Origin: Janthinobacterium rivuli
GTDB lineage: Bacteria; Pseudomonadota; Gammaproteobacteria; Burkholderiales; Burkholderiaceae_D
Direction of reading: 5' to 3'
Length of the DNA stretch: 64,000 nucleotides
NCBI RefSeq assembly: GCF_029690045.1
Contig: NZ_CP121464.1
Span: forward strand, 3,658,001 to 3,722,000
Within the stretch, counting starts at the first letter, position 1, and each line of letters begins with the position of its first letter. Shown here one piece after another: positions 55,347 through 64,000 of this stretch. The notes beneath the pieces are model-generated. The model worked only from the letters and a program-made list of their open reading frames with translations, ran no database searches and was not told where the DNA came from. Both the position numbers and the translations under genes were made by a program.

Positions 55347-57710
55347 CTAGAAATTGACGCTGAGGCTGGCGGCGACGTTGCGGCCCGGCTTGGCATAGCG
55401 CTCGATCTCGGCGCGATTGGCGGCCGTGGTGCCGGCGGACAGGCTGCGCGCGGCGGCGTAATCCCAGTACTTGCGGTCCGTCAAGTTGTACACGCCGACG
55501 ACGATCTTGGCGTTCTTGTGCACGTTCCAGTAGGTCGACAAGTCAAAGACCGTGTACGACGGCACGGTGAAGCGGGGCGCGGTCGTGCCCATCAGCAAGT
55601 CATTCGGTGCCTGTTTGTCGCCCGCATGCACGGCCGTCAGGGCCAGGCCGAACAGTTCGCCCACATGGTCGTAGCCAAAGGTCAGGGCCGACTTGGCCGG
55701 CGCCACCGAGGCCAGGCCGCCGCTGTCGCCCGTCAGGGTATTGAAGGAGCGGCCCTTGGCCACACCGGTCGCCAGGTCGACGTGGTAGCCCTGCATGGCC
55801 GGCGCCCAGGCGCCCAGTTCCGCGCGCAGGGTCAGCTCGGCGCCCCAGGTACGGGCATTGCCGATGTTTTCCGGACGGAACAGGCCCTGGGTGATGGTGG
55901 GATAGTTGACCGGGTCATCTTCCTGCATCACATACTCGATCATGTTTTTGTATTCCGTCTGGTAGACGGAGGCGTGCATGCTCAAGCCCTTGACGACGTC
56001 ACCCTTCAAGCCCAGTTCATAGGCCTGGCTCGTTTCCTTGCGCAGATTCGCATTGCCCAGCACGGCATAACCCCTGCCCGTGCCCGTATAGCTGATGGAA
56101 TCATAGGTGCCCGTGCGTTCGGCCGCCGTCGGCAGGCGCGTGCCGCGCGTCACGGTGGCGTAGGCATTCATTTGTGGCAAGACTTCCACGGACAGGCTCA
56201 GGCTGGGCGTGAAATACGTGTCGCTCTGCTTGCGCACCTCTTTGGACGCGCCCGGCACGCCGATGGCATAGCCTTGCAGGTTTTTCGGCGCGTCCTTGCG
56301 GTAATCGGCACGCAAGCCAGGCGTCAGCACGGCTTTCGTGCCAGCAAGATCAAAGCTGAGGTCATCGCGCACATACAGGGCCAGCTTGCTCGTATCCATG
56401 TCGGCCATGCGGTTCTTGTTGGTGATCTGATGCTGGCCGGTGGCGATGATGCGACGGTCTTCACGCCACGGACGCCGGGTTTTCAGCTGTTCCAGCTGCA
56501 CGCCGTACAACAGCGCGTTGTCGGCGTTGAGCTGCTTGAACGCTTCGGACGTGGCGCCGATGCTGTCATTCTTGAAGCTCGTTTCAATGGAACGCTGCGC
56601 CGGGCTGCCAAAGGTGTAGCGGCCTTGCGTCTTGTCATCGGTGTTCGCATTCTGCAGATACACTTTCGACGTCAGGCGATCGAACAGGGCGAAATCCTTC
56701 AGTACCACGTCGTGGCCCAGGCTCACGCGCGTGCGCTTGGTGGTGGAATCCTGCTGCACGCCTGTCGGATAATACGTGCTGACTTTGCTGCGCAGATCGC
56801 GCTTGTTCTTGCGCTCGAACATGTCGACCGTCAAGTCCAGCTTCTGCTCGCCAGGCAGGGTCCACACCAGCTTGGACAGCAAGGCATTCGAATGCCAGTC
56901 ATCTGGGTTGGGCGGCGTGGTGCCGCGGCTGTCCGTCTGTTCGCCATCGCGGTGCACGTACACGGCCAGGCCTTGCAGGCTGGCGCCGAGCCTGGCCGCG
57001 CCCGTCAGGGTATGCGCATTGCTGCGGTCGGCCGTGGCGCGGCCGTATTTATAGGCGACATAATGATCCCGCCCCTCGCCCAGGTAATCTTCGGGCGACT
57101 TGGTGATGAAGGCCACGCCGCCGCCCAAGCCGGGATTGGCGCCGCTGGCGGCCGTCGTGCCCGAATCGATGCGCACTTCGCGGAAGGTTTCCGGGTCAAA
57201 ATAATCACGGCCCGTGGCGAAGGCGTTCAGGGTGTTGCCGTCAGGCTTGGGTGCCGCATCCGGCAGGGAAATGCCGTCGAGCTCCAGGCTGACCCGGTTG
57301 CCTTCCAGGCCGCGGATGTTGTAACCGGTATTGCCAGAACCATCCCACACGCTGCCGCTGCCCGAGGCCGCCGCTGGCGCGGTAATCAAAGGCAGGTAGC
57401 GCACGATGCCGCCCATGTCCGTGACATTGCGGCGCTCCAGGTCATCCGCCGTGACGACCGTCCTGGTGCCGGCGCGGCGCTCATAGTCCTGCTTGGCATT
57501 GACGACGATTTCCGGGAAGACAGGCAGCTTGGCCGGCTCCTGCGCGGCCGTGCCCGCGTTGATGGCGGCCGTTTGCGCCATGGCAGGCAGCAGCGGCGCG
57601 GCGAACAGGCCCAGCAAGGCGGCGCGCAGCACCAGGTTGTGGCGGCGGGCAGGCAGTTGGGCGGCAGGAACAACGGGGGCAGCGAGGCGCTGCGTAGGCA
57701 CAGTAGTCAT
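55347..57710 (-). CDS. TonB-dependent outer-membrane receptor, haem type
   Basis: A 787-residue outer-membrane transporter. An N-terminal signal (LRAALLGLFAAPLLPAMA) precedes the plug domain (VFPEIVVNAKQDYERRAGT; NIRGLEGNRVSLELDG). The 22-strand barrel follows; GTRLPTAAE and LGNANLRKETSQAYELGLKG correspond to the FRAP/NPNL regions of haem receptors, and the C terminus ends in aromatic-plus-F (SLSVNF). A Fur-type palindrome lies about 110 bp upstream of the start. ATG 57710 chosen where the signal peptide starts; 39 upstream codons are open but implausible. Confidence 0.9.
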   Translation of the reverse strand: MTTVPTQRLAAPVVPAAQLPARRHNLVLRAALLGLFAAPLLPAMAQTAAINAGTAAQEPAKLPVFPEIVVNAKQDYERRAGTRTVVTADDLERRNVTDMGGIVRYLPLITAPAAASGSGSVWDGSGNTGYNIRGLEGNRVSLELDGISLPDAAPKPDGNTLNAFATGRDYFDPETFREVRIDSGTTAASGANPGLGGGVAFITKSPEDYLGEGRDHYVAYKYGRATADRSNAHTLTGAARLGASLQGLAVYVHRDGEQTDSRGTTPPNPDDWHSNALLSKLVWTLPGEQKLDLTVDMFERKNKRDLRSKVSTYYPTGVQQDSTTKRTRVSLGHDVVLKDFALFDRLTSKVYLQNANTDDKTQGRYTFGSPAQRSIETSFKNDSIGATSEAFKQLNADNALLYGVQLEQLKTRRPWREDRRIIATGQHQITNKNRMADMDTSKLALYVRDDLSFDLAGTKAVLTPGLRADYRKDAPKNLQGYAIGVPGASKEVRKQSDTYFTPSLSLSVEVLPQMNAYATVTRGTRLPTAAERTGTYDSISYTGTGRGYAVLGNANLRKETSQAYELGLKGDVVKGLSMHASVYQTEYKNMIEYVMQEDDPVNYPTITQGLFRPENIGNARTWGAELTLRAELGAWAPAMQGYHVDLATGVAKGRSFNTLTGDSGGLASVAPAKSALTFGYDHVGELFGLALTAVHAGDKQAPNDLLMGTTAPRFTVPSYTVFDLSTYWNVHKNAKIVVGVYNLTDRKYWDYAAARSLSAGTTAANRAEIERYAKPGRNVAASLSVNF

Positions 57711-57818
57711 GATGATCCGGTCTAAGAGTAAAGGCTGGCTCTTGAACCCGATCGATAACGAAAGTGTTAGCGATGCATAAGGAAAGTTTGCTGGCGAAAA
57801 CAATACTGTAACACGAAT

Positions 57819-57836
57819 CATTCTCATTTGAGAATG
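57819..57836 (-). promoter_or_regulatory. Fur box upstream of the haem receptor
   Basis: CATTCTCATTTGAGAATG has 8-bp arms around TT and matches the GAGAATNATTCTC-like half sites of Fur boxes. It lies about 110 bp upstream of the receptor start, within an AT-rich promoter region. Confidence 0.72.
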
Positions 57837-57928
57837 GCAAAGTGGTCTATACAGATGTTATTTCGCAACAGTTATAAAAAATGCCAGCCGGGAGGGCTGG
57901 CACGGCTGGCATGGCTGGCAAGACCTGG

Positions 57929-58880
<952 letters not shown>

Positions 58881-58889
58881 ATTGTTTTG

Positions 58890-59525
58890 TTAAGGTATTT
58901 GCAGGAGTTTATGGGTTTGCAGGCTCAGCTTCCACTTCGGGTTGCTTTTGCATGTCTCGATCGCCAGCTTCATGTTGTGCGCGGCCAGGGGGCCGTCCAT
59001 CGCCTGCACGAAGAAGTTCTCGAAGTCCAGTTGTTCGTAGGCGGCCAGGTCTTGCTGGAACTGGGGAATGACCACCTTGATTTCGTTACCCTTGTGCACG
59101 ACCAGTGTCGAACCCATCTTCGGGCTGACGCAGATCCAGTCCACGCCGGCCGGCACGGGCAAGGTGCCATTGGTTTCGATGGCGATGGTAAAGCCCACCG
59201 CGTGCATGGCGGCGATCAGGGCCGTGTCGAGTTGCAGCAGCGGTTCGCCGCCCGTAAACACCACGTATTTGCTGGGCGCGTAGCTGGCCGGCCACAGGCT
59301 GTCGATCAGCGCGGCCAGTTCCTGCGGCGTCTTGAACTTGCCGCCCAGTTCGCCGTCGGTACCGACGAAATCCGTGTCGCAGAACTGGCACACGGCCGTG
59401 GCGCGGTCGCTTTCGCGGCCCGTCCACAGGTTGCAGCCGGAAAAGCGGCAAAACACGGCAGGACGGCCCGCGTGCGCGCCTTCGCCCTGCAGGGTGTAAA
59501 AAATCTCTTTGATGCTATAAGTCAC
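58890..59525 (-). CDS. queE: 7-carboxy-7-deazaguanine synthase QueE
   Basis: A 211-residue radical-SAM enzyme forming 7-carboxy-7-deazaguanine in queuosine synthesis. The cluster cysteines occur in FCRFSGCNLW and VCQFCDTDF, followed by VFTGGEPLLQL and AIETNGTLP. The start is GTG at 59525, preceded by AGGAAATACA; this gives the family start MTYSIKEIFYTLQGEG. An upstream minus-strand TATAAT lies at 59623-59628. queC is not in the window. Confidence 0.93.
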   Translation of the reverse strand: MTYSIKEIFYTLQGEGAHAGRPAVFCRFSGCNLWTGRESDRATAVCQFCDTDFVGTDGELGGKFKTPQELAALIDSLWPASYAPSKYVVFTGGEPLLQLDTALIAAMHAVGFTIAIETNGTLPVPAGVDWICVSPKMGSTLVVHKGNEIKVVIPQFQQDLAAYEQLDFENFFVQAMDGPLAAHNMKLAIETCKSNPKWKLSLQTHKLLQIP

Positions 59526-59817
59526 TGTATTTCCTAAGAGCTGGCTGGCGTTATCGCGCAGGGCGAACGCATCGGGGCCGGCGCGCCGCGCCGTCACCGC
59601 AAAAGCCGATTGACAACCCTCTATTATATGCCGCCACGACACTTCCCGTGCAAATGCCGTGCCCGCCACCTGCCGCTGCGGCATCCAAGGGCAAAGAAAG
59701 CCACATTGGCGGGCATAACTGCGCGGCTTTTGCGTTTAGACAATATAAATAGCCCCAAGTTAATATATTTTCTGTAATAACATTGCCTGACGGAAAACAT
59801 TTTTGGGGAGCATGGAC

Positions 59818-60717
59818 ATGCTGCAACGCTGGATACGTCCGCCGTACCGCCTGAGCCTTCTGGCCTGCCTGGCGGCCATCGCAGTCGCTTCCCTGCACGC
59901 CGGCCATGCCGCCGGACCGCGCCCGCAGGATGGCAGGCCCGGCCCCTTGATGCTGGCCTGCGTCATCCTGCTCGCTGCGCTGGCGCTGATGCTGTGGCGG
60001 CAGCGCCGCCTGGCGTTGCGCCTGCAGGCGCTGGAACAGTTGCGCGCGGACGCCGAACAGGCGCGCCTGGCCGCTGAGCAAAACAAGGCGCGCGCACAGG
60101 AACGCCTGCGCATCGGGCGCGACATCCACGACGACCTGGGCCAGCATCTGCTGACCCTGAAAATCGACCTGGCCATGCTGCAGACCAGCACGCATGACGC
60201 GGCCCCCTTGCTGGCGCGGCAACTGGCCGTGATGGCGCGCAATATCGACCTCAGCATCGCGGCGCTGCGCTGCGTCATCCACGACCTGCGCCCGCCCGCC
60301 CTCGACGCAGGCCTGCAGGCGGCGTGCGACGGCTTGCTGGCGGACTTCAAGCGCACCACAGGTATCGATTGCAGCTGCGATTATCAGCTCGACGCGGCCG
60401 CCGGCAGCGCGCACGGGCCCCTGCTGTACCACGCGCTGCAGGAAGCGCTGGCGAACATCGCCCGCCATGCGCGCGCCACGCATGTCCAGCTGAGCCTGCA
60501 GCAAACGGGAGAAACCCTGGCATGCCGCATCAGCGACGACGGCGTCGGGCTGTCGGGTTCGCCACCGCGCCTCGGTTGCGGCCTGTCCGGCATGCATGAG
60601 CGCGTGGCCGCCGCCGGCGGCAGCCTGCACATCGAAAGCCTCAGCGGCGCCGGCACCACCTTGCGCGTGTCGCTGCCCCTGCCAGGCTGCCACGATGAGG
60701 CGATGGCGCATCGCTGA
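59818..60717 (+). CDS. Sensor histidine kinase (NarL-type HisKA_3)
   Basis: A 299-residue kinase with two N-terminal membrane helices (about 12-30 and 43-62) and a very short outside loop, a coiled coil, the phosphoacceptor His104 in RDIHDDLGQHLLTLKIDLAM, and an ATPase domain with LYHALQEALANIARHA, DDGVGL and GLSGMHERV. Such kinases pair with NarL-type response regulators; none adjoins it. The second ATG (59818) suits the GGAG spacing. The 292-bp upstream gap contains an 11-bp inverted repeat, CGCAAAAGCCG (59598-59608) and CGGCTTTTGCG (59724-59734). Confidence 0.88.
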   Translation: MLQRWIRPPYRLSLLACLAAIAVASLHAGHAAGPRPQDGRPGPLMLACVILLAALALMLWRQRRLALRLQALEQLRADAEQARLAAEQNKARAQERLRIGRDIHDDLGQHLLTLKIDLAMLQTSTHDAAPLLARQLAVMARNIDLSIAALRCVIHDLRPPALDAGLQAACDGLLADFKRTTGIDCSCDYQLDAAAGSAHGPLLYHALQEALANIARHARATHVQLSLQQTGETLACRISDDGVGLSGSPPRLGCGLSGMHERVAAAGGSLHIESLSGAGTTLRVSLPLPGCHDEAMAHR

Positions 60718-60806
60718 AAATATTGCTCAATATCAACATCCCCCGTCTCGCTGCGCTGCATCATGGCCAGCGAGCCAGCCCCATTCACCCCAAGAAGGAT
60801 GTTTAC

Positions 60807-61805
60807 ATGCCGGATAGCCATGCACAGGCCAGCGCTGCGCCCTGCGATGCAGCCCAGGGTTTCGCCGTCAAGATGATGGAATTGCTGGTCGTGCCCACCT
60901 TTGTCCTCGACGTGCATGGCCAGGTGATGATCTGGAACCGCGCCTGCGAGCAGCTGACGGGCGTGCCGGCGGCCGAAGTGCTGCGCACGCGCGAGCCGGG
61001 CCGCTGCTTCTACAACGACGAACGCCCCACCCTGGCCGACCTGCTGCTGGCCGGGCGCGGCGGCGACATGCGCGCACTACATGTACAGCAGCAATACCGC
61101 AGCAGCACGGGCAGCAATCTGTGCGCGGAAAACTGGTGCGACATGCCGCGCACGGGACGGCGGCGCTACCTGGCCGTCGATGCCAGCCCCATCTATGGCA
61201 ATCACGGCGAACTGATCGCGGTCGTCGAAACCCTGCGCGACATGACGGATGAAAAACGCGCGCACGTGGAGCTGGAGCGCCTGGCCACGCGCGACGGCCT
61301 GACGGGCCTGGCCAACCGGCGCTGCTTCGACGACACCATCCTGGCCGAGTGGCAGCGCGCCCAGCGGCAAGGCCAGCCCCTGTCGCTGCTGATGGTCGAC
61401 GTCGATAATTTCAAGGAATATAACGACAACCACGGCCACCAGGGTGGCGACCTGTGCCTGCGCAAGGTGGCCGGCGCCGTGGCCAGCGAAATGCGCACGA
61501 ACGACCTGGTGGCCCGCTACGGCGGCGAGGAATTTGCCGTCATCCTGCCGAACCAGTCGCTCAAGGGCGCGGCCATCGTGGCCGAACGCATCCGCCAGCG
61601 CGTGGAGCGGCTGCAACTGCCGCGCAAGCACGCCGATGGTGCCAGTGCCAGTGCCTGCGTTACCGTCAGCATCGGCGCCGCCACGGCCTTGCCCGGCCCC
61701 GGCACGGAACTGGGACAATTGATACACACGGCCGACTGCGCCCTGTACCGCGCCAAGCACCTGGGCCGCAACCGCATCAGCCTGCCGGAAACGACGCTGA
61801 CGTAA
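60807..61805 (+). CDS. PAS-domain diguanylate cyclase
   Basis: A 332-residue protein: an N-terminal PAS domain (about 22-150; VVPTFVLDVHGQVMIWNRACEQLTG) and a GGDEF domain with the active motif GGEEF (239-243). The inhibitory site RxxD (RTND) lies five residues before it, so product feedback is likely. It makes cyclic di-GMP in the cytoplasm. AAGGA precedes the ATG. It follows the histidine kinase by 89 bp and may share its promoter. Confidence 0.93.
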   Translation: MPDSHAQASAAPCDAAQGFAVKMMELLVVPTFVLDVHGQVMIWNRACEQLTGVPAAEVLRTREPGRCFYNDERPTLADLLLAGRGGDMRALHVQQQYRSSTGSNLCAENWCDMPRTGRRRYLAVDASPIYGNHGELIAVVETLRDMTDEKRAHVELERLATRDGLTGLANRRCFDDTILAEWQRAQRQGQPLSLLMVDVDNFKEYNDNHGHQGGDLCLRKVAGAVASEMRTNDLVARYGGEEFAVILPNQSLKGAAIVAERIRQRVERLQLPRKHADGASASACVTVSIGAATALPGPGTELGQLIHTADCALYRAKHLGRNRISLPETTLT

Positions 61806-61827
61806 GCAGTAAATACGCGTCCAAGTA

Positions 61828-61860
61828 ACACGACCAAATTTGGTGTATATTTGGTCGTGT
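61828..61860 (+). promoter_or_regulatory. Palindromic operator of the toxin-antitoxin pair
   Basis: ACACGACCAAAT (61828-61839) and ATTTGGTCGTGT (61849-61860) are perfect 12-bp arms separated by nine bases; CCAAATTTGG (61834-61843) is a further internal palindrome. A TATATT -10 candidate lies at 61846-61851. This fits autorepression by a Phd/YefM-type antitoxin. Confidence 0.75.
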
Positions 61861-61886
61861 CGCAGTTTATCTCATTCGGAGCCGCC

Positions 61887-62174
61887 ATGAATCTCAAGGA
61901 ACGCATCAAGCCGATCTCCTATCTCAAGGCCAATACGACGGAAATCGTCAACGGCTTTGACGCTGGCCAGGATGAGCCCATCATCATCACGCAAAATGGC
62001 GAGGCGAAGATGGTCGTGCTGTCCATGCACGCCTACCAGGAAGGCAAGCGGCAAGCGCGGCAAATGCAGGAACAGCATGCGTTCATGAAATTGATCGCCA
62101 TGGGCAACCAGGAAATCGCGCGCGGCGACGTGGTGTCCGAAGAAGACTTCCTGTCCAGCCTAGACCAGGCTTGA
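61887..62174 (+). CDS. Phd/YefM-family antitoxin
   Basis: A 95-residue antitoxin. The N-terminal DNA-binding part has KPISYLKANTTEIVNGF and PIIITQNGEAKMVVLSMHAYQE, typical of Phd/YefM, and the charged C terminus (EIARGDVVSEEDFLSSLDQA) would cover the toxin. The ATG at 61887 is chosen by similarity; upstream codons overlap the operator. It precedes the toxin start by one base. Confidence 0.88.
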   Translation: MNLKERIKPISYLKANTTEIVNGFDAGQDEPIIITQNGEAKMVVLSMHAYQEGKRQARQMQEQHAFMKLIAMGNQEIARGDVVSEEDFLSSLDQA

Positions 62175-62175
62175 G

Positions 62176-62508
62176 ATGGCGCGCATCGTCGTGCTGAACA
62201 GCGCGCAAGCCGATTTCAATGAGCTGTGCAGCGACTTCAAGGCGCGCCACACGGCCGCCGCCCAGGTGCAGTTCAGCGTCGCTTTCCGGCAATTATTCGC
62301 TGATCTGAAAGCCTTTCCCGACAGTGGCACGTCCGTCGAGGCCGCCCGCGAAGTCGGCATGGATGTGCGGCAACGCCTGTGCGGGGAGATCCGCGTGATC
62401 TACCACCACGACCACGCGCACGGCATCGTGTATATCCGCATGTTCCTGCCGGTCCGGCGCGATTTTCTCAGCCATCTCACGACACGCATCCTGCGGCCCG
62501 ACTTTTAG
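62176..62508 (+). CDS. RelE/ParE-superfamily toxin
   Basis: A 110-residue RelE/ParE-fold toxin: N-terminal RIVVLNSAQADFNELCSDF, then LCGEIRVIYHHDHAHGIVYIRMFLP with strands characteristic of the fold, and a basic tail. It begins one base after the antitoxin stop. Whether it cleaves mRNA or poisons gyrase cannot be told from sequence. Confidence 0.88.
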   Translation: MARIVVLNSAQADFNELCSDFKARHTAAAQVQFSVAFRQLFADLKAFPDSGTSVEAAREVGMDVRQRLCGEIRVIYHHDHAHGIVYIRMFLPVRRDFLSHLTTRILRPDF

Positions 62509-62584
62509 CCCCTATGCAGGGCGGCGTGAATATTCTATGCTGCGGCGTTGCACTTTCCACATTCCAAGAAAAGAAGGAGCCCCC

Positions 62585-64000
<1,416 letters not shown>

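Noticed and set aside
61828..62508. A phage-defence island around the toxin-antitoxin pair.
   Set aside because: The neighbours are a diguanylate cyclase and an M16 peptidase; no restriction, Cas or abortive-infection genes are present.

Overview
The window is chromosomal DNA from a high-GC betaproteobacterium, most likely Oxalobacteraceae close to Janthinobacterium, Duganella or Massilia. That placement is an inference from codon use, protein character and gene orders such as yciB-bolA-parvulin. It is densely packed with roughly 68 protein genes. I saw no rRNA, tRNA, CRISPR array, prophage or insertion sequence, so this is ordinary chromosome with several small accessory modules.

Layout. 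1-6290: end of a LacI-type regulator, then xylulokinase, transaldolase and a three-gene sugar ABC importer, forming one pentose or pentitol uptake and catabolism operon. 6298-9008: a REP-like palindrome pair, a GNAT enzyme, and an AraC regulator divergent from an FAD monooxygenase. 9060-13718: an MDR reductase, a Dabb protein, a thiolase and an MHS-type symporter. 13814-16864: a small lipoprotein, a LysR/DUF2798 divergent pair, a VOC protein and an alpha/beta-hydrolase-like lipoprotein. 16910-25793: a FadJ-type beta-oxidation protein, a chemosensory cassette (double-PAS soluble receptor, CheR, CheD, triple-domain CheW) and an acyl-CoA ligase. 26033-31395: SelO-MsrB, YciB-BolA, two tandem parvulins and an AlkD-like glycosylase. 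31358-34797: a TetR regulator divergent from a DAPG-hydrolase-like enzyme, an NTF2-GNAT fusion and a zinc metallopeptidase. 34843-39407: nadA-nadC with a periplasmic binding protein, and a YbiT-type ABC-F protein. 39618-50886: mostly poorly known envelope or cytoplasmic proteins, plus UppP, MntP and an SRAP (HMCES-type) protein. 50896-57710: DUF418, LD-carboxypeptidase, a hydrolase, and a haem module (Fur box, TonB receptor, exported HemS-like protein). 57929-59525: tadA, queD and queE. 59818-64000: a histidine kinase, a PAS-GGDEF cyclase, a Phd/RelE-type toxin-antitoxin pair and the start of an M16 peptidase.

Regulation is the most informative layer. The thiolase, FadJ-like and acyl-CoA ligase promoters all carry an ACG-N2-CGT palindrome, suggesting one fatty-acid regulon. 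A perfect FNR/Anr-type box lies upstream of the chemoreceptor operon, a consensus LexA box upstream of a GNAT gene, and a Fur-type palindrome upstream of the haem receptor. A palindrome followed by a perfect TATAAT lies between the TetR gene and the DAPG-hydrolase-like gene. The haem receptor and the HemS-like gene are separated by an intrinsic terminator. Dispersed palindromic repeats of at least two types sit between genes.

No wholly new multi-gene system is proven. The strongest candidates for new biology are the exported HemS-like protein, the TetR/DAPG-hydrolase-like pair, the redox-boxed chemosensory cassette, the SOS-boxed acetyltransferase and the hydrolase without a serine nucleophile.
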